Of a stretch of DNA of 9,924 nucleotides, positions 5,993-9,924 are shown piece after piece. A program made the position numbers and the translations under genes. Origin of the DNA: Solobacterium sp. UBA1789 (GTDB lineage: Bacteria; Bacillota_I; Bacilli_A; Erysipelotrichales; Erysipelotrichaceae); contig DCGB01000128.1 of assembly GCA_002314515.1 (NCBI GenBank), positions 1 to 9,924 of the forward strand, written 5' to 3'. The notes beneath the pieces are model-generated. The model had not been told where the DNA came from, made no database searches, and worked only from the letters and a program-made list of their open reading frames with translations. Position 1 is the first letter of the stretch; each line of letters begins with the position of its first letter.

Positions 5993-7176
5993 AAAAATTA
6001 GTATTGGTATTATTATGTTTAGTTTTGTGTTCATGCACAAAGACAAATGAAGAAATAACTTATATTGAACCGGTCAATGATTTATATCTTTTTGATTATC
6101 TTAAAGAAGATGTGCAGGATGTCTTATTCAAAGCTAATGGTTATGATACAGTTGAAAACAATTATCTCAAGATGATTGGTGAAAAGCTGCCTGAGGATCT
6201 GGAAGTAGAGACCTATGATGGAAGTATTCTTAATTTCAATGATTTAAAGGATAAGACAGTCATATTGGAAGCTGTTGCCAACTGGTGTACCCATTGTCAG
6301 GATCAGACAAAGAATAATAATCCGGATCTGGAAGATATGGATGATGTGGTTTTTATTCAATATTTCAATGTTGGTGATAAGGAAGAAATCAAAACATTTT
6401 ATGAAGAAATAGAGATGGAAATTCCCGATAATATCATCATTATTCCTCATGATGATAATTTAAAGGAATATGTTGATTCTCTGCATCCTCTTTATTATCC
6501 TTCTTTCTTTATTTATCGTAATGGTATCCTGTTTTTCGCCACTTCTGCTTCTTTGACCTATGATGACTATGCCATAATTCGAAGTATTGATAACATTGAT
6601 CTTCTGGATGAAAATGGTCAGGATGTTCGAAATTTATTGAGAGACCGTTATGCGCTTTATGATGATTTAAGTATTGATGATCAGGCTTTTGTGGATAGTC
6701 TGAGTTCAGATAATAAGAGTCTTTTATTGAATAATATCGGTAAGAAAGTTGATTACAGCGATACTTATATTTTCCATAATAATGATTTATATAACATAAG
6801 CGACCTTAGTTTCTATCAGGATAAGAATGTCATCTTCTATTATCTGATGCTGGATGGGGAAGATGACCAGCAAAAAGTTGATGATTTAAATACTTTTATC
6901 AGTGAAAATAAGAATCTGGAAGTCATTGCGGTTTTATCTGAGGGTTCCCATTCTTCAATCTTTTTCTATGAGGGTCTGGAAAGACAAATTGATGCAGTTG
7001 TAACAACTTCGGATTCAGATCTGCCTAAAGTTATTTATAATTTTGATTTTGAAACATATCCGGCTTTTGTCTTTGTTGAAAAAGGCACCATTACTGGCGC
7101 CTTATATCAGGAAGATTTAAATATTAATGATTATCTGATTTATTTCTTTGGTGAAGAAGCTATCGCTCATCAATAG
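5989..7176 (+). CDS. Lipoprotein with tandem thioredoxin-like domains
   Basis: A 395-residue protein with a lipoprotein signal peptide: MKK, a hydrophobic stretch, then a lipobox-like LCSC with C16 as the likely lipidated residue (C14 is also possible), so it is anchored outside the membrane. Domain 1 (about 66-200) resembles TlpA/ResA: the lead-in DGSILNFNDLKDK, the redox motif WCTHC (C100, C103) and the cis-proline loop YYPSF (P171). Domain 2 (about 257-390) repeats the layout with NISDL...DKNVIFYY and TYPAF (P358), but the CxxC position reads LDGED and the domain contains no cysteine at all. Domain 1 probably acts in thiol-disulfide exchange on secreted proteins; domain 2 may bind a partner. 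It is coupled to the patatin gene by an ATGA overlap. Its 3' end overlaps the convergent VanY-like gene by 7 nt. Confidence 0.87.
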   Translation: MKKLVLVLLCLVLCSCTKTNEEITYIEPVNDLYLFDYLKEDVQDVLFKANGYDTVENNYLKMIGEKLPEDLEVETYDGSILNFNDLKDKTVILEAVANWCTHCQDQTKNNNPDLEDMDDVVFIQYFNVGDKEEIKTFYEEIEMEIPDNIIIIPHDDNLKEYVDSLHPLYYPSFFIYRNGILFFATSASLTYDDYAIIRSIDNIDLLDENGQDVRNLLRDRYALYDDLSIDDQAFVDSLSSDNKSLLLNNIGKKVDYSDTYIFHNNDLYNISDLSFYQDKNVIFYYLMLDGEDDQQKVDDLNTFISENKNLEVIAVLSEGSHSSIFFYEGLERQIDAVVTTSDSDLPKVIYNFDFETYPAFVFVEKGTITGALYQEDLNINDYLIYFFGEEAIAHQ

Positions 7177-8213
7177 AGATATAACATATAATATTCATCA
7201 AATGATAGACCACTGTCTTTAATTTTTAAAGCCAGGTCTTTGCCAACAAAACGCAGATAATTATTGACGGCAATAGATCCGGTGACAGCTTCTTTTCCTT
7301 CGGGATAGCGGAAGATAAAGCCATATTCATGGGCATGTTCATTCAGCCATTTATAAGCTGTTGTCTGTTTGAAAAGGGATACACTTTCATTTTCAGCAGA
7401 AACAACATAGACGCCCAGTCCGCTTTGAGCGTCATAGTAGCCGGCTTTGACTGCATCCATTTTAACTTTGGCATAATCAGCCTGATCATCATAGGAACGA
7501 TAGGCATCAACGGCATAGATACCAGGATTTTCTTTTCTTAAGTCAGCACAGAGTTCACTGAAGGCTTCCAACGCCTGACTTTGAAGCTGACAGTTATCAA
7601 CCGCATTCTGACGTGAGATGGTAACCAGTTTTTCTGGTATATATTGTTCCAGAGTAAATTTAGTAGATATGAAGGCTTCAATACTGCTTTTATCTTTGAC
7701 AGCTTCGCTGTTTTCATAAGGATGAAGATAGTCGTTGCTTAAGATGAAGTAGCTGCTGTTATTGTCAGGATGGTTTTTGCAGTCTTCAATATAGCTGTTG
7801 ATATCAACTTTATCAAAGACACAAAGGGGAATCAGTTCGGTGTTTGTCAACTCACTGAAGAGGCTAATCATTTCTTCATCACTATAGCCTTTTAGACTCT
7901 TTAGTCTTTCATAGAGATAGAAGTCATCTTCATTTAGACTGTTTCTTTTTAAATAGAGGTCCAGATATTCTTTTTTGAAGTCTTCTTTGACTATTTCTGC
8001 ATTCAGATAGTCTGAATAGGCTTCTTTTTCCAATATGGTATTCTTAAGCTTAAGCTGATAAATGGCTTTAATAGCTTCTTTGGAATAACCCAGATCTTTT
8101 AACTTATTCTGGTCAATAAAGCGGGGTATCTTATAAAGAGATAAGACAACAAGGATGACAAAGACTAATAAGGCGATAAATTTACCATTGAGTTTTCTTT
8201 TTACTTTAGGCAT
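7170..8213 (-). CDS. Membrane-anchored VanY/LdcB-like protein lacking catalytic residues (M15B pseudo-peptidase)
   Basis: A 347-residue protein with a basic N-terminus and one membrane span (about 12-27), so the rest should lie outside the cell. The C-terminal part (about 200-347) matches the D,D- or L,D-carboxypeptidase fold of VanY/LdcB: DAYRSYDDQ (236-244), QSGLGV (263-268), AYKWLNEHAHEYGFIFRYP (286-304), and RFVGKDLA with a C-terminal SGLSFDEY. All zinc-site positions are changed: the family SxHxxGxAxD reads with Ala262 for His and Tyr269 for Asp, and ExxWH reads with Val316 for Glu and Tyr319 for His. It is therefore unlikely to be a peptidase and may bind peptidoglycan or regulate (inference). 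The N-terminal part is helical with two LGYS/KGYS-like helix-cap motifs (41-44, 108-111). AAGGA precedes the ATG, which overlaps the pseudouridine synthase gene by 13 nt. Confidence 0.85.
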   Translation of the reverse strand: MPKVKRKLNGKFIALLVFVILVVLSLYKIPRFIDQNKLKDLGYSKEAIKAIYQLKLKNTILEKEAYSDYLNAEIVKEDFKKEYLDLYLKRNSLNEDDFYLYERLKSLKGYSDEEMISLFSELTNTELIPLCVFDKVDINSYIEDCKNHPDNNSSYFILSNDYLHPYENSEAVKDKSSIEAFISTKFTLEQYIPEKLVTISRQNAVDNCQLQSQALEAFSELCADLRKENPGIYAVDAYRSYDDQADYAKVKMDAVKAGYYDAQSGLGVYVVSAENESVSLFKQTTAYKWLNEHAHEYGFIFRYPEGKEAVTGSIAVNNYLRFVGKDLALKIKDSGLSFDEYYMLYLY

Positions 8214-8857
8214 ATTTTTCCTTTCTTTACAAAGGGAGCTTCGCAGGTGAAGCTCAGGTTCTCCTGACTAACCGGATGTTTAAAACTGAGTTTATAGGAA
8301 TGAAGACAGAGCTGTCTTCCCTTAATAGCATTTTTATTGTAACGTTGGTCATTTAACAGGGCATGGCCACGGGATGAAAACTGGACTCTGATCTGATGAG
8401 ATCTTCCGGTTTTTAAATCAATGTGGACTAAGGCCAGGTTATCTTTGATATCAATTATCTGATAATCAAGGATGGCTTCCTTACCCCTGGGATCAACTTT
8501 AACTGTATTGGTTTTAGGGTCTTTTAATAATTTATCAACCAAATGACCTTCGCTAGCCAGATCATTATATTCAACAATGGCCAGGTATTCTTTTTTGAAG
8601 GCTTCTTTATCTAAAATCATTTTGCTTAAACGGGCAGCAGCCTTGGATGTTTTGGCAAATACACAGACACCACTGACCGGTCGATCAAGACGATGAACCA
8701 GACCCAGATAGACATTGCCGGGTTTCTGATATTTTTCCTTGAGATATTCTTTGGCCATGGTCAAAAGATCTTTGTCTTTAGAGGCATCTTCTTGCATGGG
8801 AATATTGCAGGGTTTTTCGACAACTAAAAGGTGGTTGTCTTCATAGATGATTTTCAT
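8201..8857 (-). CDS. RluA family RNA pseudouridine synthase
   Basis: A 218-residue cytosolic enzyme that isomerises uridine to pseudouridine in rRNA or tRNA. The catalytic motif is HRLDRPVSG, with the essential Asp at D58. The N-terminal motif YEDNHLLVVEKP (5-16) and the C-terminal GRSHQIRVQF, followed by GHALLNDQRYN, complete the RluA signature. No S4 RNA-binding domain is present, so it is a compact form; the exact target base cannot be assigned. The ATG at 8857 is chosen because it forms an ATGA overlap with the methyltransferase stop and starts directly at the conserved motif. An in-frame ATG at 8884 would add nine residues encoded within the methyltransferase's conserved tail. No strong ribosome binding site is seen, so translation is probably coupled. 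Both upstream genes of this operon modify RNA. Confidence 0.93.
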   Translation of the reverse strand: MKIIYEDNHLLVVEKPCNIPMQEDASKDKDLLTMAKEYLKEKYQKPGNVYLGLVHRLDRPVSGVCVFAKTSKAAARLSKMILDKEAFKKEYLAIVEYNDLASEGHLVDKLLKDPKTNTVKVDPRGKEAILDYQIIDIKDNLALVHIDLKTGRSHQIRVQFSSRGHALLNDQRYNKNAIKGRQLCLHSYKLSFKHPVSQENLSFTCEAPFVKKGKICLK

Positions 8858-9708
8858 TTTGTCCATCTTGTGGTAAAGCCACATGGCAGATAGTAGTCAG
8901 TATCGATGATAGGGATGCCGATTTCATCGGCTTCAATATGACCTTTATCTTTAAACTTACTTCTTAAAAGATTGGCAATAACAGTCTGGGAATAGCCTGT
9001 TGTATAAGTATTTATAATAAGGAAAAGAGCTTTATCTGATAACAGTTCGATAGCACAGTCAACAAGGGGTCCAATTTTTTCTTCAAATTTGAATAATTCA
9101 TTATCGGGTCCTCTTCCATAGGATGGAGGGTCCATGATGATACCTTCATATTTGTGACCTCTTCTTATTTCTCTTTGCATAAACTTCAGGCAGTCATCAA
9201 CAATGAAGCGGATTTTTTTATCTGTTAAACCTGATAGGTCCCTGTTTTCTTTAGCCCATTCAATCATACCTTTAGCAGCATCGACATGAACTACTTCTTC
9301 AGCTCCAGCCTTAGAAGCGGCCATCGTAGCTCCACCGGTGTAGGCAAAAAGATTGAGGACTTTGACATCCTTTTGATTGTTTATAAGTTTATTGATATAT
9401 TCCCAGTTGGCTGCCTGTTCAGGGAATAAGCCTGTGTGTTTAAAATTGGTTGGGGAGACTTTAAAAGTCAGGTCCTGAAATTGAACTTTCCAGGCTTCAG
9501 GTAATTTCTTTTTATATTCCCAATAGCCACCACCCTTATTGGAACGGTGATAATAGGCCATGGCACTATCCCAGATATCCGGTTTGAGTTTTGGCCAAAG
9601 AGCCATGGGATCGGGTCTTCTAAGAATGATACCATTCCAGGATTCAAGTTTTTCTTTATCACCAGCATCCAAAAGCTGATAGTCTTGAAAAATACTAGTA
9701 CTTATCAT
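8854..9708 (-). CDS. Class I SAM-dependent methyltransferase, RlmI/RlmK-like
   Basis: A 284-residue methyltransferase of the RlmI/RlmK-related group (COG1092 type), most likely acting on 23S rRNA. An N-terminal substrate region (1-110) is followed by the SAM-binding motif VLNLFAYTGGATMAA (117-131), the acidic ribose-binding end HVDAAKGM (141-148), VDDCLKF (170-176), and the catalytic-loop motif MDPPSYGRG (192-200). It lacks the N-terminal PUA domain found in E. coli RlmI and is shorter, so its exact base target is uncertain. The ATG at 9708 is preferred over a TTG at 9738: it lies exactly 6 nt after a consensus extended -10 element, which would place the transcription start at or next to the ATG, while the TTG would lie upstream of that start point. 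No ribosome binding site is visible, so a leaderless mRNA is likely. First gene of a three-gene operon. Confidence 0.92.
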   Translation of the reverse strand: MISTSIFQDYQLLDAGDKEKLESWNGIILRRPDPMALWPKLKPDIWDSAMAYYHRSNKGGGYWEYKKKLPEAWKVQFQDLTFKVSPTNFKHTGLFPEQAANWEYINKLINNQKDVKVLNLFAYTGGATMAASKAGAEEVVHVDAAKGMIEWAKENRDLSGLTDKKIRFIVDDCLKFMQREIRRGHKYEGIIMDPPSYGRGPDNELFKFEEKIGPLVDCAIELLSDKALFLIINTYTTGYSQTVIANLLRSKFKDKGHIEADEIGIPIIDTDYYLPCGFTTRWTK

Positions 9709-9714
9709 AAGAAA

Positions 9715-9723
9715 ATTATAACA
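9715..9723 (-). promoter_or_regulatory. Extended -10 promoter of the methyltransferase operon
   Basis: Minus strand TGTTATAAT (9723-9715), a perfect match to the extended -10 consensus TGnTATAAT. No -35 at normal spacing is evident, as is usual for extended -10 promoters. Six nucleotides separate it from the ATG at 9708, so the predicted start point coincides with the start codon. Confidence 0.6.
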
Positions 9724-9823
9724 CGGCAGGAGTTTCAAATCTTATACAGCGTAGAAAATAAAAAAAGTGGAATTTCAGCAGGATTGATAGAGATGACTTA
9801 TGGTGATAAATCATTAATGTAAT

Positions 9824-9861
9824 ATCTATAAGTAGCGACGTAAACGTCATGACATATAGAT
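9824..9861. other. Imperfect 38-nt hairpin within the repeat
   Basis: Outer arms ATCTATA (9824-9830) and TATAGAT (9855-9861) pair over 7 bp; inner arms GACG (9837-9840) and CGTC (9845-9848) pair over 4 bp around a TAAA loop. The 6-nt stretches between them allow a G-C pair, a T-A pair and a G-T wobble with mismatches. It is not a standard terminator, because the outer stem is AT-rich and no T-run follows directly. It could be an RNA structure or a protein-binding palindrome. Confidence 0.55.
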
Positions 9862-9878
9862 TAATAATCATTTTTACC

Positions 9879-9907
9879 TTGGTTTATTTGGAAAAATCAA
9901 TTATAAT
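9879..9907 (+). promoter_or_regulatory. Possible plus-strand promoter pointing out of the window
   Basis: TTGGTT (9879-9884), a 17-nt spacer and a consensus TATAAT (9902-9907). Transcription would begin near 9914, inside the second repeat copy, and run past the window edge. The -35 matches only three of six positions. Confidence 0.35.
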
Positions 9908-9924
9908 ATCTATAAGTAGCGACG

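Larger units (their letters stand above)
9820..9924. repeat. 21-nt direct repeat, two copies 84 nt apart
   Basis: Identical 21-nt segments at 9820-9840 and 9904-9924, both ending AGTAGCGACG; the second is cut by the window edge, so the repeat may be longer and more copies may follow. The 63 nt between them are AT-rich and include the 3' half of a hairpin begun by copy 1. Origin unknown; the period is too long for a typical CRISPR array. Confidence 0.7.

Noticed and set aside
7217..7231. Inverted repeat CTTTAA-TTT-TTAAAG as a terminator for the convergent genes.
   Set aside because: It is wholly AT apart from the end pairs, lies inside coding sequence 40 nt beyond the stop, and has no T-run after the stem.
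9547..9822. A plus-strand open frame ending at 9822, whose tail (about 9750-9822) reads through otherwise empty DNA and could be the 3' remnant of a gene.
   Set aside because: Most of it is antisense to the methyltransferase, it has no ribosome binding site, and the tail is too short to assign to any family.
9820..9924. The start of a CRISPR array, including a Cas12a-type repeat, because of the CTATAAGTAG-like segment.
   Set aside because: The period of 84 nt leaves 63 nt between copies, too long for normal spacers. The repeat does not show the Cas12a stem, and no cas gene is in view.

Overview
The window is about 9.9 kb of low-GC, tightly packed bacterial DNA. It has many 1-13 nt start/stop overlaps and AGGAG-type ribosome binding sites. 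It encodes Bacillota-type families: a CadA/ZntA-like metal ATPase with a DCANC metal-binding protein, an M18 aminopeptidase, and a VanY/LdcB-like wall protein. A gut Firmicute, perhaps of the Erysipelotrichia, fits, but this placement is an inference from composition and gene style. No mobile element, rRNA or tRNA gene was seen.

Layout. (1) 1-1808, minus: a metal-efflux operon made of a stand-alone 72-aa heavy-metal-associated (HMA) protein followed, with a 1-nt overlap, by a P1B-type ATPase whose C-terminus lies beyond position 1. (2) 1809-1903: a short divergent control region. It holds a near-consensus minus-strand promoter, an ArsR/SmtB-type operator palindrome over its predicted start point, and an interlocked plus-strand promoter. 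(3) 1904-4548, plus: five genes chained by overlaps: low-molecular-weight phosphatase, M18 aminopeptidase, glutaredoxin-like protein, GNAT acetyltransferase, and an 84-aa protein of unknown function. (4) 4549-5106, minus: a rhomboid protease whose stop codon abuts the stop of the 84-aa gene. (5) 5141-7176, plus: a YjjU-like patatin phospholipase and a lipoprotein with two thioredoxin-like domains. (6) 9708-7170, minus: an RlmI-like methyltransferase, an RluA-family pseudouridine synthase, and a membrane-anchored VanY/LdcB-like protein that has lost its zinc-binding and catalytic residues. (7) 9739-9924: non-coding DNA with a 21-nt direct repeat at 84-nt spacing; the first copy starts a 38-nt hairpin, and the second is cut by the window end.

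Functionally, the left operon should export Zn/Cd/Pb-type cations under metal-dependent derepression. The right-hand operon groups two RNA-modifying enzymes with an envelope protein. The middle genes are a mix of cytosolic housekeeping and envelope or lipid functions. The points most worth a second look are the apparent pseudo-carboxypeptidase, the interlocked metal-responsive promoters, two start codons placed exactly 6 nt after extended -10 elements (likely leaderless mRNAs), the degenerate second thioredoxin domain, and the structured repeat at the right edge. No clear new defence or mobile system was found.
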